64,000 nucleotides of DNA from Nocardioides sp. URHA0032 (lineage in GTDB: Bacteria > Actinomycetota > Actinomycetes > Propionibacteriales > Nocardioidaceae): contig NZ_JIAV01000019.1 of the NCBI RefSeq assembly GCF_000620645.1, positions 227,932-291,931 on the forward strand. The letters are read 5' to 3'. The notes below the pieces were generated by a model, which was given only the letters and a program-made list of their open reading frames with translations, was not told the DNA's origin and did not search any database. Shown one piece after another: positions 40,201 through 49,230 of this stretch. Every line of letters begins with the position of its first letter. Position 1 is the stretch's first letter. The position numbers and the translations under genes were made by a program.

Positions 40201-40722
40201 TCAGTCGGTACGACGGCCCGAGTCGATCTCGACCTTCCGCGCCAGCCGGTGCGCGCGACGGATCTCGGCCTCGCGGAGGCGGCGCGCCTCGTCGGGCGTC
40301 TCGGGGACGACGCCGGGGACCGGGCGCGGCCGGCCGGCCCCGTCGACGGCGACGAACACGAAGTAGGCCGACGCCACGTGCAGCGAGGTGGTCGACGGGT
40401 CGTTCCAGGGCTGTGCCTCGACGCGCACCCCGATCTCCATCGAGGACCTCCCCGCCCAGTTCACCTGGGAGAACGTCCGGACGATGTCACCGACGTGCAC
40501 CGGTTGCAGGAACGCCACCTCGTCGACGGCGGCGGTGACGGCCGGGCCGCCGCTGTGCCGGGCCGCGACGGCCCCCGCGGTGGAGTCGGCGAGCTTCATG
40601 ATCTCGCCGCCGTGGATGTTGCCGAGGAGGTTCGCCTCCCGCCCGGAGGTGACCACCGCGAGCGAGACCCGGGCGTACGACGGAGCGAGCCCGTGCCGCT
40701 CCCCATCCCCTGGGGCAGTCAT
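40201..40722 (-). CDS. Acyl-CoA thioesterase, hotdog fold
   Basis: A 173-aa YciA/BACH-like hotdog thioesterase with LLGNIHGGEIMKLADSTAGAVAARHSGGP (about 33-61), VTAAVDEVAFLQPVHVGD and a family C terminus, expected to hydrolyse acyl-CoA. The start codons of this gene and the divergent LCP gene are only 23 bp apart, so either the promoters overlap or one start is further in; no better start was evident. Its natural acyl chain is unknown. Confidence 0.85.
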   Translation of the reverse strand: MTAPGDGERHGLAPSYARVSLAVVTSGREANLLGNIHGGEIMKLADSTAGAVAARHSGGPAVTAAVDEVAFLQPVHVGDIVRTFSQVNWAGRSSMEIGVRVEAQPWNDPSTTSLHVASAYFVFVAVDGAGRPRPVPGVVPETPDEARRLREAEIRRAHRLARKVEIDSGRRTD

Positions 40723-40745
40723 GCCTGCACGGTAGCGTCAGCGAC

Positions 40746-41984
40746 ATGAATGACCGTCCTCGGCAGGATGGTGCACCCGAGGACGGGGCTCCTGACTTCC
40801 ACTGGCTGTACGGCGAGAACGCCCACCCGGGCGAGGAGCCACGCCCCGACGAGACCCGGGTGATGCCCACGATGTCGCGCCCCTCCGACGCGCCGCCGCC
40901 GTCTCCCCCGCCCCCGCCCTCGACCGCTCCGGGCAACCGCTCCACGCCGCCCTCGCCGCCCCCGGTCGCGCCCGCACCCCGCACGCAGCGCGGCGGCCGC
41001 CGTCGCGGACCGAAGTTCTGGATCGGCATCGTCCTGGTCCTGCTGCTGCTGTGGGTCGTCTACCTCGTGGCGGTCCCGTTCTACTCGTGGACGAAGGTCG
41101 ACAAGGTCGCCTTCGAGCCGAGCGGCAAGCGTCCCGGCGACCAGTCCGGGACGACGTACCTGATGGTCGGCAGCGACTCCCGCGGCGACCTCACGAAGGA
41201 TCAGCGGAAGCAGTTCCACACCGGCGACGCCTCGGGCCAGCGCACGGACACGATCATGCTGCTGCACACCGGCAGCGGACCGAACCTGCTGATGTCGATC
41301 CCGCGCGACTCGCTGGTCGACATCCCGGGCCACGGCACCAGCAAGATCAACGCCGCCTACGCGTACGGCTACGCGAACGGCGGTGGCGCCGACGGCGGCG
41401 CGCAGCTGCTGGTCAAGACGATCGAGCAGAACACCGGGATCCGCGTCGACGACTACGTCGAGATCGGTCTCGGCGGGCTGGCCGGTGTCGTCGACGCGGT
41501 CGGCGGGATCCAGATCTGCCCGACGTTCGACATGAAGGACAAGCTGGCGGGGCTGGACATCAAGAAGGGCTGCCAGCAGGCGGACGGCACCACCGCGCTC
41601 GGCTACGCGCGCTCCCGTCACACCGACCCGCGGTACGGCGACATCACCCGTGTGAAGCACCAGCGCGAGGTCGTCGCCGCCGTCGGTGACAAGGTGATGT
41701 CGCCCTGGACGTTCATCAACCCGTTCCGCTACTGGAACCTCAACATGGCGATCCCCGACTTCTTCGCCTTCGGCGAGGGTGCGAGCCCGATCACGGCCGC
41801 CAAGTGGGCGACGGCGATGACGAACGTCGACCTGAGCTGCGTCGTGCCGATCTCGGACCTCGCGGTCCACTGGGACCCGGACCGGTCCCGGCAGATGTTC
41901 GACTACATCAAGCAGGACAAGACCGACGACATCCCGAAGGGCCTCTGCACCGCGACGGGCCTGCCGAAGAGCGTCACCGGATGA
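40746..41984 (+). CDS. LytR-CpsA-Psr (LCP) family protein
   Basis: A 412-aa LCP ligase with the classic layout: a proline-rich cytoplasmic N terminus (about 1-90), one membrane helix (about 96-118, IGIVLVLLLLWVVYLVAVPF) and an extracellular LCP domain with YLMVGSDSRGDL, QRTDTIMLLH, MSIPRDSLVDIPG, KINAAYAYG and ALGYARSRH. These include the conserved acidic and arginine residues that bind the pyrophosphate lipid donor. It likely attaches a wall polymer, possibly galactan. The enoyl-CoA hydratase gene starts 7 bp downstream. Confidence 0.92.
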   Translation: MNDRPRQDGAPEDGAPDFHWLYGENAHPGEEPRPDETRVMPTMSRPSDAPPPSPPPPPSTAPGNRSTPPSPPPVAPAPRTQRGGRRRGPKFWIGIVLVLLLLWVVYLVAVPFYSWTKVDKVAFEPSGKRPGDQSGTTYLMVGSDSRGDLTKDQRKQFHTGDASGQRTDTIMLLHTGSGPNLLMSIPRDSLVDIPGHGTSKINAAYAYGYANGGGADGGAQLLVKTIEQNTGIRVDDYVEIGLGGLAGVVDAVGGIQICPTFDMKDKLAGLDIKKGCQQADGTTALGYARSRHTDPRYGDITRVKHQREVVAAVGDKVMSPWTFINPFRYWNLNMAIPDFFAFGEGASPITAAKWATAMTNVDLSCVVPISDLAVHWDPDRSRQMFDYIKQDKTDDIPKGLCTATGLPKSVTG

Positions 41985-41991
41985 TCGACCG

Positions 41992-42858
41992 ATGAGCTTC
42001 GAGACCCTCGGCTGGGAGGTCGACGGGGACGGCATCGCGACCGTCACCCTCGACCGACCCGACCAGCTCAACGCCTTCGACCTGACGATGGCCCGCGAGC
42101 TCGAGCAGGTCTTCCGGGAGGACGCCTGGAACGACGAGGTCCGCGCGGTGGTGGTGACCGGAGCGGGGCGGGCGTTCTGCGCCGGCATGGACCTCTCCGC
42201 CGAGGGCAACGTCTTCGGCCTGGACGAGTCGCTGCGCCCGAGCGTGACGGAGTTCCGGGCGCGGTACGCCGAGGCGCCGTACGACGACGGCGTCCGCGAC
42301 ACCGGCGGCAAGGTGACCCTCGCGATCCACGCGCTGCCGAAGCCGGTGATCGCCGCGATCAACGGCCCCGCCGTCGGCATCGGCGCCACGATGACCCTGG
42401 CGATGGACCTGCGGCTGGCCTCGACGAGGGCGCGGATCGGGTTCGTGTTCGGCCGGCTCGGGATCGTGCCGGAGGCGGCATCGACCTGGTTCCTGCCGCG
42501 CATCGTCGGCATCCAGCAGGCGCTCGAGTGGGTCTACTCCGCCGACATCCTGAGCGCGGACGCGGCGCTCACCGGACGGCTGGTCCGCAGCGTGCACGAG
42601 CCCGACGACCTGCTGCCGGCGGCGTACGACCTGGCCCGCTCGTTCGTGGTGGGCCGCTCGCCCGCCGCCCTGGGCCTCGCGAAGCGGCTGCTCTACCGCA
42701 ACAGCGCCGCCGCGGAGCCGCTCGAGGCGCACCTGTCGGACTCGCTGGCGATGTACTGGCAGTCGATCGGCGACGGCAAGGAGGGCGTCGCGGCGTTCCT
42801 GGAGAAGCGCGCGCCGGAGTTCGCCGGCCGGGCCTCCGACCTGCCCGAGGTCTACTGA
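41992..42858 (+). CDS. Enoyl-CoA hydratase/isomerase family protein
   Basis: A 288-aa crotonase-fold enzyme. The oxyanion-hole segments are GAGRAFCAGMDLS (about 58-70) and INGPAVGIGATMTLAMDLRLAS, followed by GIVPEAASTWFLPRIVG with a catalytic-type glutamate. It hydrates or isomerises an unsaturated acyl-CoA, perhaps in fatty-acid or aromatic-acid breakdown. It follows the LCP gene by 7 bp, and its end overlaps that of the convergent paaK by 7 nt. Confidence 0.9.
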   Translation: MSFETLGWEVDGDGIATVTLDRPDQLNAFDLTMARELEQVFREDAWNDEVRAVVVTGAGRAFCAGMDLSAEGNVFGLDESLRPSVTEFRARYAEAPYDDGVRDTGGKVTLAIHALPKPVIAAINGPAVGIGATMTLAMDLRLASTRARIGFVFGRLGIVPEAASTWFLPRIVGIQQALEWVYSADILSADAALTGRLVRSVHEPDDLLPAAYDLARSFVVGRSPAALGLAKRLLYRNSAAAEPLEAHLSDSLAMYWQSIGDGKEGVAAFLEKRAPEFAGRASDLPEVY

Positions 42859-44114
42859 CGCCGGTCGCTGATCCGCTTGGCCTTGCCGAGCGAGCGCTCC
42901 AGGGCGTAGGGCGCCAGCACCTCGACCCGCGCGGTCACGCCGATCCGCTGCTTGATCCGCTCGGCGAGGAGGCCACCGAGGCCCGGGTCGGGAGGGCCGG
43001 CGGCCTCGACCTGCACGGTCAGCTCGTCGAGCGTCCCGGGCCGGGTGAGCACGCAGAGGTAGTGCGGGGTGAGTCCCTCCACGCCGAGGATCTGCTCCTC
43101 GACCTGGCTCGGGAAGACGTTCACCCCGCGCACGATCATCATGTCGTCGGTCCGGCCCGTGACCTTCTCCATCCGCCGGAACGTCGGGTACGCCGTCCCC
43201 GGCAGCAGCCGGCTGAGGTCTCGGGTGCGATAGCGGATGACCGGCATCGCCTGCTTGGTGAGCGAGGTGAACACCAGCTCCCCCGGCTCACCGTCGGGCA
43301 CCGGCTGCAGCGTCACCGGGTCCACGATCTCGGGCAGGAAGTGGTCCTCCCACACGTGCAGCCCGTCCTGGGTCTCGCCGGACTCCTGCGAGACGCCCGG
43401 CCCCATCACCTCCGACAGCCCGTAGATGTCGACGGCGCGGACGCCGGAGCGCTCCTGCACGGCTCGGCGCATCTGGTCGGTCCAGGGCTCCGCGCCGAAG
43501 ATGCCGACCTCGAGGGCGGTGCTCCGCGGGTCCACGCCCTGGCGGTCCATCTCGTCCAGGATCGCGAGGAAGTACGACGGGGTCACCATGATCACCCGTG
43601 GCGCGAAGTCCACGATGAGCTGCACCTGCCGCTCGGTCATGCCGCCGCTGACCGGCACCACCGTGCAGCCGAGCCGCTCGGCGCCGTAGTGGGCACCGAG
43701 ACCGCCGGTGAACAGGCCGTAGCCGTACGCCACGTGCACGACGTCCCCCGGCCGGCCGCCGGCCGCGCGGATCGAGCGCGCCATCAGGTCCGCCCAGGTG
43801 TCGACGTCTGTCTGGGTGTAGCCGACCACGGTGGGCTTGCCGGTCGTGCCGCTGCTCGCGTGGACGCGGACGACCTGCTCGCGGGGTACAGCGAACATGC
43901 CGAACGGGTAGTTCGCGCGGAGGTCGGCCTTGGTCGTGAACGGGAACCGCGCCAGGTCCGCCAGCGAGGCGAGGTCGTCCGGTCGGACGCCGGCCTCGTC
44001 GAACGCCCTGCGGTAGTGGGGCACGTGCTGATACGCCGCGCGCAGCGTGGCGCGCAGCCGCTCCAGCTGGAGCGCCTCCAGCTCGGGGCGACCGAGGTCC
44101 GGCGGGACGGTCAC
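42852..44114 (-). CDS. paaK: Phenylacetate-CoA ligase family protein
   Basis: PaaK activates phenylacetate to its CoA thioester with ATP. The 420-aa product has the AMP-binding loop SSGTTGKPTVVGYTQ, a YGLSEVMGPGVSQE substrate/adenylate motif, YRTRDLSRLL and the C-terminal GRTDDMMIVRGVNVFPSQVE. The GTG at 44114 overlaps the paaI stop (GTGA). The rest of the paa ring-cleavage pathway is not in the window, so the true substrate may be another aryl acid. Confidence 0.9.
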   Translation of the reverse strand: MTVPPDLGRPELEALQLERLRATLRAAYQHVPHYRRAFDEAGVRPDDLASLADLARFPFTTKADLRANYPFGMFAVPREQVVRVHASSGTTGKPTVVGYTQTDVDTWADLMARSIRAAGGRPGDVVHVAYGYGLFTGGLGAHYGAERLGCTVVPVSGGMTERQVQLIVDFAPRVIMVTPSYFLAILDEMDRQGVDPRSTALEVGIFGAEPWTDQMRRAVQERSGVRAVDIYGLSEVMGPGVSQESGETQDGLHVWEDHFLPEIVDPVTLQPVPDGEPGELVFTSLTKQAMPVIRYRTRDLSRLLPGTAYPTFRRMEKVTGRTDDMMIVRGVNVFPSQVEEQILGVEGLTPHYLCVLTRPGTLDELTVQVEAAGPPDPGLGGLLAERIKQRIGVTARVEVLAPYALERSLGKAKRISDRRQ

Positions 44115-44539
44115 CAGAGCTGCCCGCCGATCTCGCGGGACCGGCCGACGAAGGTGGCGACCACCTCGTGGCCGACGGTCACCGTGACGTCGTACGTGCC
44201 GTCGCGGCCGGCGCGCTCGCGCTCGACCGCCGTCGCGACCAGCACGTCCCCGGCGTGCGTCGGCCGGCGGAACCGGATCTCGGCCCCGGCGGCGACCGTG
44301 CGCCTGTTGTAGGAGTTGCAGGCGAAGGCGAAGGCCGAGTCGGCGACCGTGAACGTCAGCCCGCCGTGGCCGAGGTCGTGGCCGTTGACCATGTCGTCGC
44401 GGACCGTCATCCGCAGCGTGGCCGTGCCCGGCCCGACCGCCTCGAGCGACATGCCGAGGGCCTGGCTGGCGTGGTCGTCGGCCCACATGGCCGCGGCGCT
44501 GCGCTCGGCGACGTCGCGGGCGGCCTCCTCCGGTGTCAC
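44111..44539 (-). CDS. paaI: PaaI-type hotdog thioesterase
   Basis: A 142-aa hotdog thioesterase (GHDLGHGGLTFTVADSAFAFACNSY at about 48-72, with the catalytic acid D62). PaaI hydrolyses stalled phenylacetyl-CoA intermediates and frees CoA. It is translationally coupled on both sides: its GTG overlaps the sigma-factor stop and its stop overlaps the paaK GTG, each by 4 nt. Confidence 0.9.
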   Translation of the reverse strand: MTPEEAARDVAERSAAAMWADDHASQALGMSLEAVGPGTATLRMTVRDDMVNGHDLGHGGLTFTVADSAFAFACNSYNRRTVAAGAEIRFRRPTHAGDVLVATAVERERAGRDGTYDVTVTVGHEVVATFVGRSREIGGQLW

Positions 44540-45300
44540 GCCGACAGGCTAGGACCTGTCTCGACGAGCCGCTCGCGGAGGCGGGTCAGGATCCGGTTCA
44601 GCAGCCGCGAGACCTGCATCTGGGTGACCCCGATGTCCGCGCCGATCTCCGCCTGGGTGTAGCCGCCGAAGAACCGGAGCTCCAGGATCCGGCGCTCGCG
44701 CGGAGTCAGGCCCCTGAGCACGGCGTGCAGCGTGACCCGCGCCTCGGCCTCGGCGAAGTCCGGGTCGAGCGAGCCCAGGCGGGCACCGAGCGCGTCCTCG
44801 CCCTCGGGCACGGGTGCGTCCAGGGATGCGGGGCTGAAGCACCCGGTCGCGCCGAGCGCGTCGAGCACCCGCTCCAGGTCGACGTCGAGGTGCCGCGCCA
44901 GGTCCGAGGGCCGCGGGGACCGGCCGAGCTCCTGGGTCAGCTCGCCCTCGGCGGCCAGGATCCGGGTCTGCATCTCCTGGATCGAGCGCGGCGGGCGCAG
45001 CGCCCAGCCGTGGTCGCGGAAGTGGCGGCGCAGCTCGCCGCGGATGGTCGGCACCGCGAACGAGAGGAAGTCGCTGCCGCGATCGGCGTCGAAGCCCTGC
45101 ACGGCCTTCACCAGGCCGAGGTAGGCGACCTGCTCGAGGTCCTCGGTGGCGACGCCCCGGCCGTGGTACCGGCGGGCGCAGTCGCTCGCGACGACCATGT
45201 TGAGCCGGATGACCTCGTCCTGGATGGCTCGGCGGTCGCCGGGAGACGCGTCCCGCGCCTCGGCCAGGAGGCGCGCGGTTGCCGCTCGCCGGTCTTCCAT
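44536..45300 (-). CDS. RNA polymerase sigma factor, SigB/SigF/SigG family
   Basis: A 254-aa group 3 sigma factor. Region 2 (RLNMVVASDCARRYHGRGVATEDLEQVAYLGLVKAVQGFD) and region 2.3-2.4 (FAVPTIRGELRRHFRDHGW) precede region 3 and a region 4 helix-turn-helix (YTQAEIGADIGVTQMQVSRLLNRIL). Members direct stress, sporulation or motility genes and are usually held by an anti-sigma kinase; no such gene is adjacent. Instead it is coupled by overlap to paaI and paaK. The start at 45300 was preferred to 45333 on family similarity. Confidence 0.9.
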   Translation of the reverse strand: MEDRRAATARLLAEARDASPGDRRAIQDEVIRLNMVVASDCARRYHGRGVATEDLEQVAYLGLVKAVQGFDADRGSDFLSFAVPTIRGELRRHFRDHGWALRPPRSIQEMQTRILAAEGELTQELGRSPRPSDLARHLDVDLERVLDALGATGCFSPASLDAPVPEGEDALGARLGSLDPDFAEAEARVTLHAVLRGLTPRERRILELRFFGGYTQAEIGADIGVTQMQVSRLLNRILTRLRERLVETGPSLSA

Positions 45301-45363
45301 TCCTCGACGATGGCAGCCTGGTCTAGACCGCACACCACCCTTTCGGGCGGCAGTGCCGAGGGT

Positions 45364-45690
45364 TCAACGACCGACGGCCTTCTCGAGCTCGGCCTTGGTC
45401 ATCGAGGAGCGGCCCTTGATGTTCTTCCGCTTCGCCTCGGCGTAGAGCTGGTCCCGGGTGCGACCGCCGGCCCCGGCGTGCGAGCGCAGCCCGCCGCGCC
45501 GGGACGAGGAGATGTCCTCGGTCGACGCCCGGCTCGCCTGCTTCGCCTCGCCGTGCCGGGCCCGCTCCTTGTTGACCGTCCGGGCGGCGATCTCCTCCGC
45601 CTCGTCCTCGTCACGACCCCGATCCTCGAGGCCCTCCTTGATGTGCTCGTACTGCCGCTCGCGCTTCTTGCTCCATTGCTCCTGAGGCAT
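45364..45690 (-). CDS. Small highly charged protein with SAP/Rho-N-like tail
   Basis: A 108-aa hydrophilic protein (QWSKKRERQYEHIKEGLEDRG at the N terminus; C-terminal RDQLYAEAKRKNIKGRSSMTKAELEKAVG at about 79-107). The tail resembles the SAP/Rho-N nucleic-acid binding helix pair. Such proteins are common in actinobacteria and often labelled plasmid stabilisation without evidence. It sits 64 bp upstream of the sigma gene. Function unknown; a DNA- or RNA-binding stress protein is possible. Confidence 0.7.
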   Translation of the reverse strand: MPQEQWSKKRERQYEHIKEGLEDRGRDEDEAEEIAARTVNKERARHGEAKQASRASTEDISSSRRGGLRSHAGAGGRTRDQLYAEAKRKNIKGRSSMTKAELEKAVGR

Positions 45691-45735
45691 GTCCCGGAGT
45701 ACCCCCGCCGTACCGGCGGCATGTACGCCGCCGGG

Positions 45736-46470
45736 TCACAGGGTGCGGGCGAACAGCCCCTGCAGCACGCGGTAGTGGCGCTCGGCCGCGGCCTCGTCGT
45801 ACACCGACGTGTCGGCCATCGTGTAGCCGTGGGCGGCGCCCGCGTAGACCTCGTTGAGGTGCGGCCGGCCCGCCTCCTGGAGCACCTGCTCGAGCGCCTC
45901 GACCTGCTCGAGCGGCATCGAGGCGTCCTGGTCGGCGTGGCCGAAGACGTACTCCGCGGTCGAGGCCGCGACCGCGTGGTGCGGGCTGTCGTCGGCGTCG
46001 GTCACCAGGCGGCCGCCGTGGAAGCCGCCGACCGCCGCCACGGTGCCCGGGAACTGGCCGGCGGTGCGGACGGCGAGCCGCGCGCCCATGCAGTAGCCGG
46101 TGACGCCGATCGGCCCGTCGCCCGCGTGCTGCTCCAGGGCGCGCACCCATGCCTCGGCGTCCGGTCCCGAACGGTCGGGGGTCAGCGCGGCAACCCGGTC
46201 ACCGACCCCCGAGGCGAAGAACTCCTCGCGGGCACCCGGGTCGCGCAGGTCGGCCGTCGGGGCGAGGTCGGCGGCCCGGCCGTCGCGGTAGAACACGTGC
46301 GGGACGAGCACGACGTACCCCCACGACGCGATCCGGTCCGCCATCTCCTCGACCTGCGGCCGGAGCCCGATCGCGTCGACGTAGAACAGCACGCCGGGCC
46401 TGCCGGCCTCGCCCGTCAGATACGCCTCCGCGGTCCCGTCGGCTGCCTGGACCTCGATCGTGGTTCCCAT
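45736..46470 (-). CDS. Dienelactone hydrolase family protein
   Basis: A 244-aa alpha/beta hydrolase. The nucleophile is cysteine in GYCMGA (C127), with D170 (FGHADQD) and H204 (GAAHGY) completing the triad, as in dienelactone hydrolases of aromatic breakdown. I chose the ATG at 46470 (MGTTIEVQAADG). It lies near paaI/paaK and an acyl-CoA dehydrogenase, which suits an aromatic or organic-acid catabolic setting, but the substrate is unknown. Confidence 0.87.
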   Translation of the reverse strand: MGTTIEVQAADGTAEAYLTGEAGRPGVLFYVDAIGLRPQVEEMADRIASWGYVVLVPHVFYRDGRAADLAPTADLRDPGAREEFFASGVGDRVAALTPDRSGPDAEAWVRALEQHAGDGPIGVTGYCMGARLAVRTAGQFPGTVAAVGGFHGGRLVTDADDSPHHAVAASTAEYVFGHADQDASMPLEQVEALEQVLQEAGRPHLNEVYAGAAHGYTMADTSVYDEAAAERHYRVLQGLFARTL

Positions 46471-46509
46471 GCCCGCGACCGTAGTTGCCCTGCACAACCG
46501 GCGCGGTCC

Positions 46510-47694
46510 TCAGAGCTGCGACTGCACCCCGGCGAGGAGCTGGCGCGCCATCACGATGCGCTGCACCTGGTTGGTGCCCTCGTAGATCTGGGTGATCTTG
46601 GCGTCGCGCATCATCCGCTCGACGGGGTAGTCGCGGGTGTAGCCGTAGCCGCCGAGGACCTGCACGGCGTTGGTGGTGACCTCCATGGCGACGTCGGAGG
46701 CGAAGCACTTCGCGGCGGCACCGAAGAAGGTGAGGTCGGCGTCGCCGCGCTCGGACTTGCCGGCGGCCGCGTAGGTCAGCTGCCGGGCGGCCTCGACCTT
46801 CATGCCCATGTCGGCGAGCAGGAACTGCATCCCCTGGAAGTCGCTGATCGACTTGCCGAACTGCTTGCGCTCCTGGGCGTACCCCAGGGCGTAGTCCAGA
46901 GCACCCTGCGCGATGCCCACCGCCTGCGCGGCGATCGTGACCCGGGTGTGGTCCAGGGTCTTCATGGCGGTCTCGAAGCCGGTGCCCTCCGCCCCGATCA
47001 TCCGGTCCGCCGGGATCCGGACGTTGTCCAGGTAGACCTCGCGGGTCGGCGAGCCCTTGATGCCGAGCTTCTTCTCCGGGGCACCGAAGGAGACACCCGG
47101 GTCGGACTTCTCGACCACGAACGCCGAGATGCCCCGGCCGCGCTTCTCGGGGTCGGTGACGGCCATGACCGTGTAGTACTCACTGACCCCGGCGTTGGTG
47201 ATCCAGCGCTTCACGCCGTTGAGGACGTAGTGGTCGCCGTCGCTGCCCCGATCCAGCACCGCGCGGGCCTTCATGCCCACCGCGTCGGAGCCGGCGTCCG
47301 GCTCGGACAGGCAGTACGAGAAGCCGCCCTCTCCCGCCGCCAGCTTGCCGAGGTAGCGCTTCTTGAGCTCCTCGGACCCGGAGATCTGCACCGGCAGCGA
47401 GCCGAGCTTGTTGACCGCCGGGATCAGGCTGCTGGACGCGCAGGCCCGGGCGACCTCCTCGATCACGATCACGGTCGCGAGGGCGTCCGCCCCGGCGCCG
47501 CCGTACTCCTCCGGGACGTGCGGTGCGTGGAAGTCCGCCGCCAGCAGCGCTGCCGCCGCCTCGTCGGGGTAGCGCGCATGCTCGTCGACGTCGGCGGCGA
47601 AGGGCGCGACCTTGGCGTCACAGACCGCCCGCACGGCCTCACGGATCGCCTGGTGCTCCTCGGAGAGGGCGAAGAGGGGGAACTCGGAGCTCAT
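46510..47694 (-). CDS. Acyl-CoA dehydrogenase
   Basis: A 394-aa flavoprotein that makes the first double bond in acyl-CoA breakdown, passing electrons to ETF. Visible features are [12 protein letters not shown] and WITNAG (FAD and substrate binding), [19 protein letters not shown], and the catalytic-base motif [10 protein letters not shown] near residue 370. Chain-length preference is not clear. It starts just before the terminator region of the next gene and is 39 bp upstream of the dienelactone hydrolase gene. Confidence 0.93.
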   Translation of the reverse strand: MSSEFPLFALSEEHQAIREAVRAVCDAKVAPFAADVDEHARYPDEAAAALLAADFHAPHVPEEYGGAGADALATVIVIEEVARACASSSLIPAVNKLGSLPVQISGSEELKKRYLGKLAAGEGGFSYCLSEPDAGSDAVGMKARAVLDRGSDGDHYVLNGVKRWITNAGVSEYYTVMAVTDPEKRGRGISAFVVEKSDPGVSFGAPEKKLGIKGSPTREVYLDNVRIPADRMIGAEGTGFETAMKTLDHTRVTIAAQAVGIAQGALDYALGYAQERKQFGKSISDFQGMQFLLADMGMKVEAARQLTYAAAGKSERGDADLTFFGAAAKCFASDVAMEVTTNAVQVLGGYGYTRDYPVERMMRDAKITQIYEGTNQVQRIVMARQLLAGVQSQL

Positions 47695-47741
47695 GCCGCC
47701 AATTCTACTTGCGGGTAACCGAGCGTCCGGGGGCGGGCATG

Positions 47742-47779
47742 CGAACGCCCGGCCGGGGCAGAACCCGGCCGGGCGTTCG
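47742..47779 (-). terminator. Strong hairpin terminator after the secreted-protein gene
   Basis: CGAACGCCCGGCCGGG (47742-47757) pairs perfectly with 47764-47779: a 16-bp stem with a 6-nt loop, 22 bp past the stop of the secreted-protein gene and 48 bp before the acyl-CoA dehydrogenase start. Confidence 0.8.
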
Positions 47780-47801
47780 TCAACTGCTTGGAGCTAGAGC
47801 G

Positions 47802-48662
47802 TCACTTGATCACGGTAGCGATCGGCTTGCTGTTGAGGTCCTTGCTGTCGCCAGCCGTGAATGCGTCCCCCTTGTAGCTGAAGACGGCCTTCTTGCCCTT
47901 CAGCGACTTCGGGAACTTGAAGACGGCCTTGCCGTTGGTGAGCTGGCTGGTCCACGACTTCTTGCCGACCTTGGCAACGACCTTGCCTCCTGCCACGACC
48001 TCGTCACCGAGGCGCTTGACGGTCGCGGTCACCTTCTGCTTCTTCGCGGCCTTCACCGTGAGTTCCGAGAGGCCCTTGGTAGCTTGGACCGACCCGAGGT
48101 TGCCGGGCGCGTCGCTGTTGCAGGTGATCGTCGCAGGAGTCGGCCCGCCACCGAGGTTCACCTGAGTCTCGAGCGTGAAGGTGCTCGGCAGCATCGCCGA
48201 GTAGGTGCCCGCAGCAGGAAGCGTGAACGGCTCGTTGACCCCAGCCCCCTCCACAGTCGCAGACCCGTCGTCGTTCACGGTGGGTGCACCGAAGGCGATC
48301 GGCGCACCGATCGAGGACGATCCGAGCCCAACGGCGTAGTCGGGCGCGTCAGCGTGGTCGACACCGTAACTGGCGAGAGCGGCACCCGTCGGAGAGGGGA
48401 TCGTCAGCGTTGCCGTCAGCGCCAGCAGTCCACCGGGGAAGCTCTGACCGGCGGTCACGGTCGGCGGGATCACTGGCGTCGAGACGAGCAGGTTGAAGGT
48501 CCCGAGGTCCATCGGGATCGGGCTCGCAAGCGCGCATGCGTAGTCGGTACTGGCATCCACCGCGCCCGCGGTGGTGCTGGTGGCGGCGACGAGGCCACCG
48601 GCGATCAGGGCAGTGGTGGCGCCGGCAACCGCGGCACGCGCGGTGATGCTGCGAATCTTCAT
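47802..48662 (-). CDS. Secreted Ig-like repeat protein of unknown function
   Basis: A 286-aa exported protein. A Sec signal peptide (about 1-35, MKIRSITARAAVAGATTALI and AGAVDA cleavage region) is followed by a beta-rich domain with two cysteines (about 44 and 178) and a lysine-rich Ig-like domain (about 195-286, TVKAAKKQKVTATVKRLGDE). Its lysine and threonine content and lower GC differ from neighbours. I chose the ATG at 48662, with GGGAGG upstream. A small hairpin, GCTACC-AGGA-GGTAGC (48694-48709), lies in the leader. I do not recognise a function. Confidence 0.75.
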   Translation of the reverse strand: MKIRSITARAAVAGATTALIAGGLVAATSTTAGAVDASTDYACALASPIPMDLGTFNLLVSTPVIPPTVTAGQSFPGGLLALTATLTIPSPTGAALASYGVDHADAPDYAVGLGSSSIGAPIAFGAPTVNDDGSATVEGAGVNEPFTLPAAGTYSAMLPSTFTLETQVNLGGGPTPATITCNSDAPGNLGSVQATKGLSELTVKAAKKQKVTATVKRLGDEVVAGGKVVAKVGKKSWTSQLTNGKAVFKFPKSLKGKKAVFSYKGDAFTAGDSKDLNSKPIATVIK

Positions 48663-48819
48663 GAAAAGTGCTCCCTCCCGAGCAACTGGATGTGCTACCA
48701 GGAGGTAGCAAGACGGACGCACGCTATCCCGACAGGCCGAGCACCGTGGGCGGAACCCCCGAAGTCGTCGAATTCGTGAGGCGAGGGCTCGGGCTCCCGC
48801 GACGGCCTAGGCTCGTGAC

Positions 48820-49230
48820 ATGGCGGACTGGCAGGACCCGGAGTGGGTCCGGATGATGCTGGATGACTGCGAGACCTGGGCCGTGGTCGGGCTCTCGGGT
48901 GACCCGACCCGGACGGCGTACGAGATCGCCGCGCTCCTGCAGCGCCGGGGCAAGCGGATCGTCCCGATCCATCCGTCGGCGCCGGTGGTGCTCGGCGAGC
49001 AGGGCTACGCCACGTTGGCCGACGTGCCGTTCCCGGTCGACGTCGTCGACGTGTTCCGGCGGTCGGAGTCGGCAGGCGAGTTCGCCGACCAGGCGGTCGC
49101 GGTCGGGGCGCGGGGCGTCTGGTTCCAGCTCGGGGTGGTCGACCAGGACGCCTTCGAGCGCACCGTGGCCGCAGGCGTGCCGATGGTCATGGACACCTGC
49201 CCGGCGATCGAGTGGCGCCGGCGGCGGTGA
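48820..49230 (+). CDS. CoA-binding domain protein (YccU-like)
   Basis: A 136-aa single-domain CoA-binding protein. The Rossmann-type start (WAVVGLSGDPTRTAYEIAALLQRRGKRIVPIHPSAP) and a later GARGVWFQLGVVDQDA and MDTCPAIEW are family-typical. Members bind CoA or acyl-CoA, but a reaction has not been established for this short form. It is coupled to arfB by a 4-nt overlap if the arfB GTG at 49227 is used. Confidence 0.9.
   Translation: MADWQDPEWVRMMLDDCETWAVVGLSGDPTRTAYEIAALLQRRGKRIVPIHPSAPVVLGEQGYATLADVPFPVDVVDVFRRSESAGEFADQAVAVGARGVWFQLGVVDQDAFERTVAAGVPMVMDTCPAIEWRRRR

Noticed and set aside
37621..40749. Open frame of 1042 codons on the plus strand across several genes
   Set aside because: It spans two intergenic gaps and reads antisense through a glycosyltransferase, an LCP gene and a thioesterase; no family features.
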